Part shown: positions 1 to 7,603 of the stretch, one piece after another
How the letters are laid out: every line of letters begins with the position of its first letter
How positions within the stretch are numbered: position 1 is the first letter of the stretch
DNA from: [Clostridium] symbiosum
GTDB lineage: Bacteria; Bacillota; Clostridia; Lachnospirales; Lachnospiraceae
Direction of reading: 5' to 3'
Length of the DNA: 64,000 nucleotides
NCBI GenBank assembly: GCA_036419695.1
Contig: CP143946.1
Coordinates: 476,501 to 540,500 of the forward strand
Translations under genes and position numbers: made by a program
Notes under the pieces: generated by a model
What the model was told of the DNA's origin: nothing
The model's input: only the letters and a program-made list of their open reading frames with translations
Databases searched by the model: none

Positions 1-203
1 GGATAGAGCACCCGATTCCCGACTGCACGATGGGGGAAACGGCTCTTGAACTGAATCTTCTCCGCACGCAGGTAAGGGAGGCGGAGCTGAGCGCGGCAAA
101 CGCTTTCCCGCAGGGCGATCCGCTTGGAATTATTGAACACTTAAACCGGCTGAGCAGCGGCATCTATATTCTTTTCTGCCGTGTTGTATCCGGATTACAT
201 TAG
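1..203 (+). CDS. Cobalamin adenosyltransferase, EutT-like, C-terminal end (partial)
   Basis: The frame is open from the window edge (codons from base 3) to TAG at 201-203 and gives about 66 residues. The segments LNLLRTQVREAEL and LNRLSSGIYILFC match the end of the EutT/PduO-type ATP:cob(I)alamin adenosyltransferase family as I remember it. Such enzymes make adenosylcobalamin for diol dehydratase or ethanolamine ammonia-lyase in microcompartments, which fits the shell genes and PduS downstream. The stop codon lies in the left inverted repeat of a MITE-like element, so the native last residues may have been replaced. The N-terminal part is outside the window. Family call from short motifs only. 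Confidence 0.7.
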   Translation, partial: IEHPIPDCTMGETALELNLLRTQVREAELSAANAFPQGDPLGIIEHLNRLSSGIYILFCRVVSGLH

Positions 204-367
204 AGCATGTTTGAAAATTCATTCCCGCAATCTGCACGCCCCACTTCGCGGAAGATTTGGCCCAAATTCAGTTGCCGTAGCCCACTACGCTGCCCTCATT
301 TGAGCCAAATATCCCACAAAGAGTGACGCACAGCTTACGGAAAGCAATTTTCAAACACGTTCTAGAG
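201..367. mobile_element. MITE-like element with about 20-bp terminal inverted repeats
   Basis: The sequence AGCATGTTTGAAAATT at 203-219 reappears inverted as AATTTTCAAACACGTTCT at 346-363, with roughly 18 of 20 terminal positions matching. The 167-bp segment between the ends has no convincing ORF and separates the adenosyltransferase end from pduL inside what should be one operon. It is most simply a non-autonomous miniature transposable element. No target-site duplication is obvious. It could instead be a transcribed hairpin element. Confidence 0.6.
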
Positions 368-411
368 TGACGCGTGGGATAGTAATCCCGCTTTATCCCT
401 GGGAGGATTTT

Positions 412-1329
412 ATGAATAGACAACAGATACAGGAAATTATTCTCCGTGTTCTTGCCGAATGCGGAGAACAGATGATGGGCCGGGAGCTGCCTCTCGATTT
501 TCCGGTGGAGGTTTCGGCCAAGCACGTCCATCTGACGAAAGAGGCGGTCGGACAGCTGTTCGGAGCCGGGGCAAGGCTGACGCCAAAGAGGCCGTTATCC
601 CAGCCGGGACAGTTCCTGAGTGAGGAACGGGTCACCCTGGTGACGCCCAAAGGGAGAATTGAAAATGTGGCGGTGCTGGGACCGGAGAGAGAGGAAGTCC
701 AGACGGAACTGTCTCTGACGGACTGCAGGGCGCTGGGAATCGACGCGCCGGTTTGCATGTCGGGAGATCTGGCTGGAGCGGGCGATGTGTATATCATCGG
801 TCCCAAAGGAATGATATTTGCAAAAGAGAGCGTGATCATAGCGCAGGCCCATATCCATATTACGCCGCCCGAGGCCGGTGAATTCGGCATCATGGATGGA
901 CAGAGAGTTTCCGTAACCATCGGCGGAGAGCGGAAGATAACACTTGAAAATGTCATCTGCCGCGTCAGCAGCCAGGCGGCGCTTGCCATGCACATTGATT
1001 TTGACGAGGCCAATGCGTGTATGCTGCCAAAGAATGCTACCGCCAGAATGAGGGTTTTGGGAGACATATGCCCAGAGCAGGCACGCAGAAGCGGCAAATG
1101 TGAAGAAATTTCCGCCATGGCAGTAGAAGAAGCGGGCAGGAAAGCGCCGAAGCCTGCCGCAGGCGGTGCGGTTTTTGAAGGAAAGCTGATCACCGAGGCG
1201 GTGGCGCGCCGGCTTGCGTCCGAAAAACAATCAACGCTTACGGTGGCCAAGGGAGTCATTCTGACACCTTCGGCAAAAGACGTTTTGCGCCAGTCGGGAA
1301 TCGAAGTCCTCTGGCAGGGGAGGAGGTAG
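412..1329 (+). CDS. pduL: PduL-type phosphate propanoyltransferase with C-terminal extension
   Basis: A 305-residue protein of the PduL phosphotransacylase family, which converts propionyl- or acetyl-CoA to the acyl phosphate and recycles CoA inside microcompartments. Metal-site motifs are visible: SAKHVHLT (H38, H40), AQAHIHI (H147, H149) and MHIDFDEAN (H194, D196, E199). PduL is normally about 210 residues. Here residues 222-305 are an extra tail ending in a segment around TPSAKD (285-290) that resembles the N-terminal domain of EutT or EutQ. The ATG at 412 has GGGAGG just upstream; an in-frame start at 367 lies at the MITE end and is unlikely. The next gene, eutN, follows after 5 bp. Confidence 0.88.
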   Translation: MNRQQIQEIILRVLAECGEQMMGRELPLDFPVEVSAKHVHLTKEAVGQLFGAGARLTPKRPLSQPGQFLSEERVTLVTPKGRIENVAVLGPEREEVQTELSLTDCRALGIDAPVCMSGDLAGAGDVYIIGPKGMIFAKESVIIAQAHIHITPPEAGEFGIMDGQRVSVTIGGERKITLENVICRVSSQAALAMHIDFDEANACMLPKNATARMRVLGDICPEQARRSGKCEEISAMAVEEAGRKAPKPAAGGAVFEGKLITEAVARRLASEKQSTLTVAKGVILTPSAKDVLRQSGIEVLWQGRR

Positions 1330-1334
1330 GCCAT

Positions 1335-1613
1335 ATGATGATTTGTCAGGTAGTAGGCCATGTCTGGGCAACGAAAAAGGAAGAGGCCCTGAACGGACAT
1401 AAACTGATGATTGTGCGGGAAGTGACGACAAACAGGAGAAACGGGGCTACCTTTGTGGCGGCTGACTCTGTTGGAGCGGGAATTGGAGAACAGGTTCTGG
1501 TGGTAAGCGGAAGTACGGCCAGACGGGCGATCGGTTCTGATGACTCTCCAATTGACAGCGCTATTGTCGGCATTATCGATTCCCTCGAGATCTCAAAGGA
1601 AAAGGGTGAGTAA
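1335..1613 (+). CDS. eutN: EutN/CcmL-family microcompartment vertex protein
   Basis: 92 residues. The order ICQVVGHVWATKK, then HKLMIVREV, VAADSVGAGIGEQVLVVSGS and VGIIDSLEI is that of the EutN/CcmL/PduN pentameric proteins that cap the vertices of bacterial microcompartments. The length fits the family (about 85-100). It sits 5 bp after pduL and just before pduS, so it is surely co-transcribed. No unusual residues seen. Confidence 0.93.
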   Translation: MMICQVVGHVWATKKEEALNGHKLMIVREVTTNRRNGATFVAADSVGAGIGEQVLVVSGSTARRAIGSDDSPIDSAIVGIIDSLEISKEKGE

Positions 1614-1614
1614 T

Positions 1615-2964
1615 ATGCAGCTGACGGAACTTATCTATCAGGCCGGAATAATCGGCTGCGGCGGAGCCGGTTTCCCGACCCACGCGAAATATAATGGAAC
1701 AATTGAAACAATTATAATCAATGGAGCTGAATGTGAGCCGCTTCTGCAGACGGACCGCTATCTCATGAGAAACAAGGCCGGGGAACTGATTAAGGCAGCG
1801 GATATGCTGCTCCGTGAGACCGGCGCGGGCGGCTGTGTCATTGCGCTTAAAGCATCCTATACAAGAGAAATAGGAGCCCTGGAGGAGGCAATCCGGTCAC
1901 TCGGTTCGGAGGTCCGTCTTCACCGTCTTGAGAGTTTTTTTCCGGCGGGAGATGAGCAGACCATCGTCTACGAGGTGACCGGAAAGGTGGTGCCGCCCGC
2001 GGGAATCCCGCTGAATGTGGGCTGCGTTGTAAATAACGTCGCCACGCTGTACAGCATCTACGAGGCAATGGAGGGAAGACCTTTCACACAGAAGTATCTG
2101 ACCGTGACCGGTGAAGTGAAACATCCGGTGATTGCAAAGGTGCCGATCGGAACACCGGTCGGTGAGTGCCTGAAACTGGCGGGAGGCCCGCTGCTTTCGG
2201 ACTATGTGGTGGTCAACGGCGGCCCAATGATGGGAAAACTCATGACAAAGGAGGAGGCGGAGTCTGCGCACGTGACAAAGACCATGTCGGGGCTTATCGT
2301 TCTCTCTACGGACAGCAGTATCGCCAGACGCTCCGAAGTCACGCTGAAACACATGTTAAACCGTGCCAAATCGGCATGCATCCAGTGCAGTTTCTGTTCC
2401 CAGCTCTGCCCAAGGGCGCTGCTCGGCCATCCGCTGGAACCGCACCGGATTATGCGAAAACTCTCCTCCTGCCGCGATTTGACGGAGATACTGGACGATC
2501 AGGATGTACGGAATGCGGCGCTCTGCTGTGAGTGCGGAATCTGTGAAGTATACGCATGTCCGATGGGACTGCAGCCGAGAAAAGTCAATTCCCTGCTGAA
2601 GAGGGAACTGGCCGGGGCAGGCATCCGCTACCAGCGTACCGAAGGTGAGTGGAAGCCGGATCCGAACCGGAATATGCGCAAGGCGCCCACGGCCAGGGTG
2701 GCGTCCAGAGCCGGGGTGGCGGCATTTGAAGAGATCCGGATTGATGAGTTGAAAGAGATTACGCCTGCATTATCAGGGACGGTCCGCCTGGCTCTCCGCC
2801 AAAGTATCGGAGCGCCTTCGCAGCCAATTGTAAAGGACGGCGAGCGGGTGGAAGAAGGACAGCTTATTGCAGTCTGCCCGGAGGGAAGTCTCGGTTCTGC
2901 GCTGCACGCCTCCATAAGCGGAGTTGCGGTGCTGGAGGAACAGTACCTGGAAATCAGGCCTTAA
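1615..2964 (+). CDS. pduS: PduS-like cobalamin reductase / RnfC-type ferredoxin oxidoreductase
   Basis: 449 residues from the ATG at 1615, one base after the eutN stop. The N-terminal IIGCGGAGFPTH and the following INGAECEPLL are typical of the RnfC/NuoF-like flavin-binding domain. Two cysteine clusters follow: C255-xx-C258-xx-C261-xxx-C265 (ending CP) and C304-xx-C307-xx-C310 with C315, for two [4Fe-4S] centres. A C-terminal lipoyl/SLBB-like region closes the protein. PduS reduces cob(III)alamin for the adenosyltransferase and is thought to pass electrons across the shell through PduT, both encoded next door. An upstream in-frame start at 1540 overlaps eutN and lacks a ribosome site. Confidence 0.88.
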   Translation: MQLTELIYQAGIIGCGGAGFPTHAKYNGTIETIIINGAECEPLLQTDRYLMRNKAGELIKAADMLLRETGAGGCVIALKASYTREIGALEEAIRSLGSEVRLHRLESFFPAGDEQTIVYEVTGKVVPPAGIPLNVGCVVNNVATLYSIYEAMEGRPFTQKYLTVTGEVKHPVIAKVPIGTPVGECLKLAGGPLLSDYVVVNGGPMMGKLMTKEEAESAHVTKTMSGLIVLSTDSSIARRSEVTLKHMLNRAKSACIQCSFCSQLCPRALLGHPLEPHRIMRKLSSCRDLTEILDDQDVRNAALCCECGICEVYACPMGLQPRKVNSLLKRELAGAGIRYQRTEGEWKPDPNRNMRKAPTARVASRAGVAAFEEIRIDELKEITPALSGTVRLALRQSIGAPSQPIVKDGERVEEGQLIAVCPEGSLGSALHASISGVAVLEEQYLEIRP

Positions 2965-2966
2965 GA

Positions 2967-3135
2967 AGTTACCATATTTTGTAATTATTCAGTACCTTCA
3001 CAATTACCGCTTCGCGATGCACAGAAACAGCAAAAAACGCTGTTTCGCGCTGGCAAAACTCGGGATTTTCATGCAAAAACGCATGAAAACACCCTGCGGA
3101 ATACTACCTACTGAACAGTTACCATATTTTGTACT
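2967..3135. repeat. Interspersed palindromic repeat bounded by a 17-bp direct repeat
   Basis: AGTTACCATATTTTGTA occurs at about 2967-2983 and again at about 3118-3134. Between the copies are several small inverted repeats, for example GATTTTCATGC with GCATGAAAACA (about 3064-3092) and CTGTTTCGCG with its partner. On the minus strand the element begins GTAACTGTTCAGT, like the elements at 40862 and 54376, and contains an AAAATCCCGAGT segment shared with 50705-50747. It sits between pduS and pduT within the operon. Function unknown; an RNA stability or REP-like element is possible. Confidence 0.6.
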
Positions 3136-3179
3136 GCATTGCGCAACAGACAGTATTCAGATAAAGGAGCATACAGAGA

Positions 3180-3725
3180 ATGGAAGCAATCGGAATCCTT
3201 GAAAGCAATAGTATTGCCAAGGGAATTGAAGCGGCGGACGCGGTCCTGAAGGCGGCGGACACGACACTTTTATACGCAAAACCGGTGTGTCCCGGTAAAT
3301 ATACGATCCTGTTTTACGGCGACGTAGCCGCGGTAAACGCCTCCCTGGATGCGGGAGCCGCAGTAGTCGACGCCCATCTTGTGGACTCTGTCGTGATTCC
3401 CCGCGTTCATCCGCAGGTAATTCAGGCAATCAATCTCTCCACCACGCCCGATGGGGTGAATGCCGTCGGCGTTATGGAATTCTTCAGCGTCACGGCTGCG
3501 GTCTATGCGGCCGATGCGGCGGCTAAGGCGGCCGATGTGACACTGATGGATGTCCGTCTCGGCGTGGGAATCGGAGGAAAATCCTTTGCAATTCTCACCG
3601 GAGAAGTGGCGGCGGTGGAAGAGGCCGTGCGCTGCGGTATGGCGACGGGCGAGGAGAAGGGCCTGGCTGTGACCAGCACCGTAATTCCAAGTCCGCGGAA
3701 AGAGATCTTTGAGGCGTTACTGTAA
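3180..3725 (+). CDS. pduT: PduT-like tandem-domain microcompartment shell protein
   Basis: 181 residues made of two BMC domains (about 1-90 and 95-178); each starts with the typical pattern (MEAIGILE and NAVGVMEFFSV) and repeats AADAxxKAADV. PduT forms a pseudohexameric trimer with a [4Fe-4S] cluster at its central pore. The pore-loop cysteine expected for this is present (C37 in VCPGKY). It therefore probably carries electrons between the cytosol and PduS in the lumen. The ATG at 3180 follows AAAGGAG. pduU begins 13 bp downstream. Confidence 0.9.
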   Translation: MEAIGILESNSIAKGIEAADAVLKAADTTLLYAKPVCPGKYTILFYGDVAAVNASLDAGAAVVDAHLVDSVVIPRVHPQVIQAINLSTTPDGVNAVGVMEFFSVTAAVYAADAAAKAADVTLMDVRLGVGIGGKSFAILTGEVAAVEEAVRCGMATGEEKGLAVTSTVIPSPRKEIFEALL

Positions 3726-3738
3726 AGGAGACGGCGGT

Positions 3739-4101
3739 ATGACAGAACAAAATCCCTTTGATTCAAAACAGAGGATTATCCAGGAGTTTGTTCCCGGAAA
3801 ACAGGTGACAATGGCTCATTTGATTGCCAACCCCAATGATGATTTATATAAGAAGCTGGGCGTTGTCAGCAAAACCAGAGGGGCTCTGGGAATTCTGACC
3901 ATCACTCCCAGCGAGGCGGCCATCATTGGCGCCGACGTGGCGACAAAAGCCGCCGAGGTGGAGATTGTATTTGTGGACCGTTTCTCCGGTTCCCTTGTAA
4001 TCTGCGGTGATGTGGCGGCGGTGGACGCAGCGTTAAAAGATGTCCTTCGCGTTCTGGGAGAGACACTTCATTTTACGATGACGGAAATTACGAGGTCTTA
4101 G
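3739..4101 (+). CDS. pduU: PduU/EutS-like circularly permuted shell protein
   Basis: 120 residues. The N-terminal strand region (residues 1-30, with RIIQEFVPGKQVTMAHLIA) followed by a single BMC domain (about 45-115) is the circularly permuted arrangement of PduU and EutS hexamers, in which the N-terminal strands form a beta barrel over the pore. The ATG at 3739 has AAGGAG 8 bp upstream, which is better than the frame's earlier codon at 3709 inside pduT. It is followed 3 bp later by pduV, the usual gene order. Confidence 0.88.
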   Translation: MTEQNPFDSKQRIIQEFVPGKQVTMAHLIANPNDDLYKKLGVVSKTRGALGILTITPSEAAIIGADVATKAAEVEIVFVDRFSGSLVICGDVAAVDAALKDVLRVLGETLHFTMTEITRS

Positions 4102-4104
4102 GCC

Positions 4105-4548
4105 ATGAAGAAGATTATGATGATTGGAAAGATAGGCTGTGGGAAAACGACGCTCGGACAACGTCTGATGAGGGAGACGGTCCGGTATCAGAAAACCCAG
4201 TCTATCCAGGTGATAGGGGACGGGATTGTGGATACCCCGGGAGAATATCTGGAACAGAAACAGTTTTACAGCGCGCTGATTGTCACTGCGGTGGAGGCGG
4301 ACGTAATCCTGCTTCTCCTGTCCGCAATCGACGAACAGAATACATTTTCACCCAGGATGAGTTCCATGTTCAGCGGAAAGCCGGTGATTGGCGTGATTAC
4401 AAAAACCGATCTCTGCAGCGATCCGCAGCGAATTGAGGCGGGAAGGGAAATACTTGAAATTGCAGGAGCGGATGAAATCCTGGAGATCGGGTTTGGCGAC
4501 GACGGCTGTATTGAAAAGCTGGAAAGCAGGATAGATGAAATTGCTTAG
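4105..4548 (+). CDS. pduV: PduV/EutP-family small GTP-binding protein
   Basis: 147 residues. A P-loop GKIGCGKTT lies at residues 8-16, DTPGEY matches the G3 region and TKTD the G4 motif. EutP/PduV proteins are Ras-like NTPases associated with microcompartments; PduV has been linked to their positioning. The start is 3 bp after the pduU stop. This is the last gene of the operon and is followed by a strong hairpin terminator. Confidence 0.9.
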   Translation: MKKIMMIGKIGCGKTTLGQRLMRETVRYQKTQSIQVIGDGIVDTPGEYLEQKQFYSALIVTAVEADVILLLLSAIDEQNTFSPRMSSMFSGKPVIGVITKTDLCSDPQRIEAGREILEIAGADEILEIGFGDDGCIEKLESRIDEIA

Positions 4549-4591
4549 ATGGGCATATGGCCGAAAAGTGAATACGGATTTATATAGGAGG

Positions 4592-4643
4592 AAAATCCCC
4601 TGTGTACCGGAATCATAAAAGCGTTCGGTATGCAGGGGATTTT
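4592..4643. terminator. Strong bidirectional hairpin terminator
   Basis: AAAATCCCCTGTGTACCG at 4592-4609 pairs almost perfectly with CGGTATGCAGGGGATTTT at 4626-4643 around a 16-base loop. It ends in T-rich sequence on both strands. It separates the plus-strand microcompartment operon from the convergent RpiR regulator. Confidence 0.85.
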
Positions 4644-4673
4644 AAGCGTATTCTTTTCAGTTTCCGATTCCTG

Positions 4674-5522
4674 TCAATTTCCAATATAGAATGCAGGGCC
4701 GAGAAGTTCTTCCGTGTCCCTTAAAAGCTCGGCGGCCTCGTCATAGTTTTCTGCGGTCAGGGCCATCGTAAAGTAATTGATCAGACAGATGGGCGCAACG
4801 TGCGAATTCTGGTAGGATGCGGTTTTCACCCGGCAGGGAAGTACAATCTCAGCGTATTCCCTGGCAGCCACAAACGTTGCGGATGTGATCAGAATTACCT
4901 TTATCTGTTTCTTCTTCATCCATTCCAGCAGATGAATCGCAAGGGAGGTAAAACGCGGGAAGGCAAAGACAACACATACGTCCCCCTTCTTCATGCTCAC
5001 CATTTCTTCCGGATATTCCATTCCGGTAAAACGGATAAGATGAAGGTTCTTCCTGATTCGTCCCCAGCTTGCGAAGGCGTAATAGGACAGTGAAAATCCC
5101 ATTCTCATACTCATAATATAAAGAGAATCCGCGGACTGCATGAGTCCGACCGCGCGGTCAAGCTCCTCCTCCTTCAGATCCTTCATTGTATTCTCTATGT
5201 TTCTGATCTCTCTCTCAAAGGATGCCGCCAGTCTGCTGTTTACCTTCTCTTTTCCCGGTTCGCCGTCGGTTTCTCCGGGGAGGGAATCTTTATTTAAAAC
5301 AATGTTCTGCGCATCTTTCTGAAGATCCGTGAATCCGGCATAGCCAAGCTGCCTGGCAAAACGTATTACCGTCGTAGTGCTGACTCCGACCAGTCCGGCC
5401 AGATCTTCCAGTGTTCCCACCGCTACTTTATCCAGATTATACAGAAAATAATTCGCAACTTCCTTATGCGACTTCGTCAGCTCATCAAAATGTGCCGTTA
5501 CCCTGTTAATAAAATCTGCCAT
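4674..5522 (-). CDS. RpiR/MurR-family transcriptional regulator
   Basis: 282 residues. The N-terminal HTH_6 domain (about 1-77) shows KSHKEVANYFLYN and the recognition helix region VSTTTVIRFARQLGY. A SIS sugar-phosphate-binding domain follows (about 125-260; SADSLYIMSMRMG, VSMKKGDVCVVFAFPR). The ATG at 5522 is preceded by GAGGAGG on the minus strand; the frame runs further upstream but without a ribosome site. RpiR proteins sense phosphosugars. Whether it controls the convergent microcompartment operon or another locus cannot be told from position. Confidence 0.88.
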   Translation of the reverse strand: MADFINRVTAHFDELTKSHKEVANYFLYNLDKVAVGTLEDLAGLVGVSTTTVIRFARQLGYAGFTDLQKDAQNIVLNKDSLPGETDGEPGKEKVNSRLAASFEREIRNIENTMKDLKEEELDRAVGLMQSADSLYIMSMRMGFSLSYYAFASWGRIRKNLHLIRFTGMEYPEEMVSMKKGDVCVVFAFPRFTSLAIHLLEWMKKKQIKVILITSATFVAAREYAEIVLPCRVKTASYQNSHVAPICLINYFTMALTAENYDEAAELLRDTEELLGPAFYIGN

Positions 5523-5657
5523 TTGTATTCCTCCTCTGTGTTCTGAGGCCTGGAGTATTCCTCCCAATATCACTTAAGCGTCCCGGCCCGCTATCAGGGC
5601 CGGAACGCCGCATATCAGCTTCTTTATTAACAATTCTAACATTGCACATTTAATAAG

Positions 5658-5924
5658 TCAAAACTTATTGCGATCGTCCCCGCTCTTTTCACCGCGGGCG
5701 AGCAGGAGCACGGCGCACAGGATGCACGTTATTCCAATCGCCGTGCGCGGCGTTACCGGTTCTCCGAAGAGGGCGGCGCCCGCCGCAACACTGGTCAGAG
5801 GTTCGAAGGTGCTTAGCATGGAGGACTTCTGGGGGCCTATCCGTGCGGTTCCAGTCAGCCAGGCCCCCGCTACGAGAAGAATACTGATCATTGAAAAGTC
5901 GATTAAAACGTCTGTCAGCGTCAT
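5658..5924 (-). pseudogene. C-terminal remnant of an EamA/DMT-family transporter
   Basis: 88 codons. The segment IGPQKSSMLSTFEPLTSV followed by AGAALFGEPVT and a last hydrophobic helix matches the end of the second EamA repeat. Intact EamA transporters are about 290-300 residues with ten helices; only about the last three helices remain. No other frame upstream (5925-6400) continues the protein. The apparent ATG at 5924 has GGAGAAAGG upstream, so a short peptide might still be made, but a transporter function is not credible. Confidence 0.7.
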
Positions 5925-6058
5925 ACCTTTCTCCTTTACGTATCATACTTTACCGGGACAAATCCGGTATTCCCCGTGATTTCTTATGTTCACTTTGAAT
6001 TTTGTTCCCCTTATGATTTTGGTTGATTACCTCCTTAAGGCAAAATGTTCTGCGCAGT

Positions 6059-6090
6059 ACACTTTATGTATTATTTAATACATAAAGTGT
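6059..6090. repeat. Perfect 14-bp inverted repeat with 4-base loop
   Basis: ACACTTTATGTATT (6059-6072), loop ATTT, then the exact reverse complement AATACATAAAGTGT (6077-6090). It lies upstream of the EamA remnant within the otherwise empty 5925-6353 interval. There is no T-tract, so it is not a typical terminator. It could be an operator for a dimeric regulator or the scar of an element. Nothing else recognisable lies in this interval. Confidence 0.75.
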
Positions 6091-6353
6091 AATCTACTAC
6101 TTTTTCGCTGTCAATTGTGCTTCATGCCGAAAGTCGATTGAAATTTTTGTCGAAAATAGCCAGCTCTGACAGAGTTTCTTTTGAATTTCGTCCTTTTATA
6201 CAATAACTATTCCCGGTAAAGAATAAAACAGGCTTGTAATCCGGCAATTTTTACAACAGAGTACAATAAATCCACTTTTTTCCACCTGCTGTCGTCTGTC
6301 AAGGCACGGAGTGATCAGTAACAAATTCTGAGAATGTTCCGTCAAATTAAAAA

Positions 6354-6393
6354 CTCCCGCATACCACATAAAAATAAGAGTGGTATACAGGAG
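6354..6393 (-). terminator. Hairpin after the LysR gene
   Basis: CTCC and ATACCAC (6354-6367) pair with GTGGTAT and GGAG (6380-6393). It lies 18 bp beyond the stop codon of the minus-strand LysR gene. The U-tract is weak, so the terminator call is moderate. Confidence 0.5.
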
Positions 6394-6410
6394 ATAGTTG
6401 TGCTGCTGTT

Positions 6411-7280
6411 TTACAGTAAAGAGAATTTCATAAATTCCTCAATATATAGCTCCAGTTCTTTCGCCCGTTTTGGGGAATAGATGAGAAAGCCCTCTTCACG
6501 CGGACCTCTTTCAGATTCCGCGTATGGTATTTCGATGAGCTGCCCTGATTCCAGGAAGGAAGATGCAATCCGGGAGGGAAGGAAACCAACGCCGAGGCCG
6601 CCGAGAAGCATGTTCAGGAACAGAAAAATACGGTCGGTCTGATAGGGATAAATCCTGGCACGGTAAGTCAGCTCCAGCCAGGCGCAGAAGCTGTGGCTCC
6701 AGCGCATATCGATGAAGGGAAATTGTCCGGCCGTTTCGGGGGTAAAGCAGGGGCAGGGCAGTTCCAGCAGGGGGCTGGCGACAAGAATATATCGGCTGGA
6801 CCAGAGCGTTCTGGTTTCCAGGAGCCTGTGCTGCGGAGCTTCAATCGTCACACCGAGATCGATAACGGAATCGATAACACTATTTGTGATTGCCATAGAA
6901 TGCTCGCAGACAAGTTTCAGGGCGGTACGTGGGTGGTTACTGTGTATGACGCCGAGGAAGGGCTTCAGCGGAAACTGCCAGACGGAGTCCGGGGCGCCCA
7001 GTGTCAGAAAGGAGTTATACTTTTCCGACAGATGGAACAGCCGCTTACTTTCATCCTCGAGACCGGCAATACTTTCAGCGTATCTGAGGAAGAGATGCCC
7101 GCGGGCGGTGAGCTTGACGGAGGAGTTATTGCGATCAAAAAGAGTGCATCCCAGCTCACTTTCCAGGGATTTGATCCGGGCGGTGACGGCTGACTGGGAA
7201 ATGTACAGCAGTTCCGCCGTCCGGCTGAAATTTTTTTCCTTTGCCACATACAGGAATGTTTTTATATCTTCGATATTCAC
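6411..7280 (-). CDS. LysR-family transcriptional regulator
   Basis: 289 residues from a GTG at 7280. That start is chosen because GGAGG lies 8 bp upstream and the product then begins VNIEDIKTFLYVAKEKNFS, the usual LysR opening; the longer frame adds 11 residues without a ribosome site. The winged helix includes SQSAVTARIKSLESELG, and an effector-binding domain covers about residues 90-289. It is divergent from the MFS gene at 7604 with a long inverted repeat between them. It is therefore the likely regulator of the four-gene operon to its right, responding to an unknown substrate. Confidence 0.9.
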   Translation of the reverse strand: MNIEDIKTFLYVAKEKNFSRTAELLYISQSAVTARIKSLESELGCTLFDRNNSSVKLTARGHLFLRYAESIAGLEDESKRLFHLSEKYNSFLTLGAPDSVWQFPLKPFLGVIHSNHPRTALKLVCEHSMAITNSVIDSVIDLGVTIEAPQHRLLETRTLWSSRYILVASPLLELPCPCFTPETAGQFPFIDMRWSHSFCAWLELTYRARIYPYQTDRIFLFLNMLLGGLGVGFLPSRIASSFLESGQLIEIPYAESERGPREEGFLIYSPKRAKELELYIEEFMKFSLL

Positions 7281-7385
7281 GTTTGTACGCCTCCTTAGTT
7301 CCGCAGTTTCCATATTATTCTGCAGTTATTACGATAAATTAAAGGTATCAACTTTTCTGCGTTAAGTCAATAAAAGGTTATTGAA

Positions 7386-7419
7386 AAAATTGATTACTGT
7401 TCGCTAAATAATCAATTTT
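7386..7419. promoter_or_regulatory. Candidate LysR operator in the divergent promoter region
   Basis: AAAATTGATTA (7386-7396) and its exact reverse complement TAATCAATTTT (7409-7419) are separated by 12 bases. A long dyad between a LysR gene and its divergent neighbour is the classical position of a LysR binding site. The rest of 7281-7603 is AT-rich promoter sequence with nothing else recognised. Confidence 0.65.
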
Positions 7420-7603
7420 ACATATAGTTGTAAAGGCATTATACTACAATTAAAGGCGGGAAACAAAATTAACAAAAAATTAACTTCAAAGATAATGTTA
7501 CAAATCACGACTGATATTTCAAGAAACGTATTGCCGTTGGCGGCGCTGCGGTTTTGGGGCTGTGAATTGTAACAGGATCACTTCAGTAGATAGGAGGCTG
7601 AAT

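Noticed and set aside
393..1400. Long minus-strand ORF (335 codons) opposite pduL
   Set aside because: It mirrors a clear PduL gene, is rich in Ser/Pro/Thr and has no family features or ribosome site.
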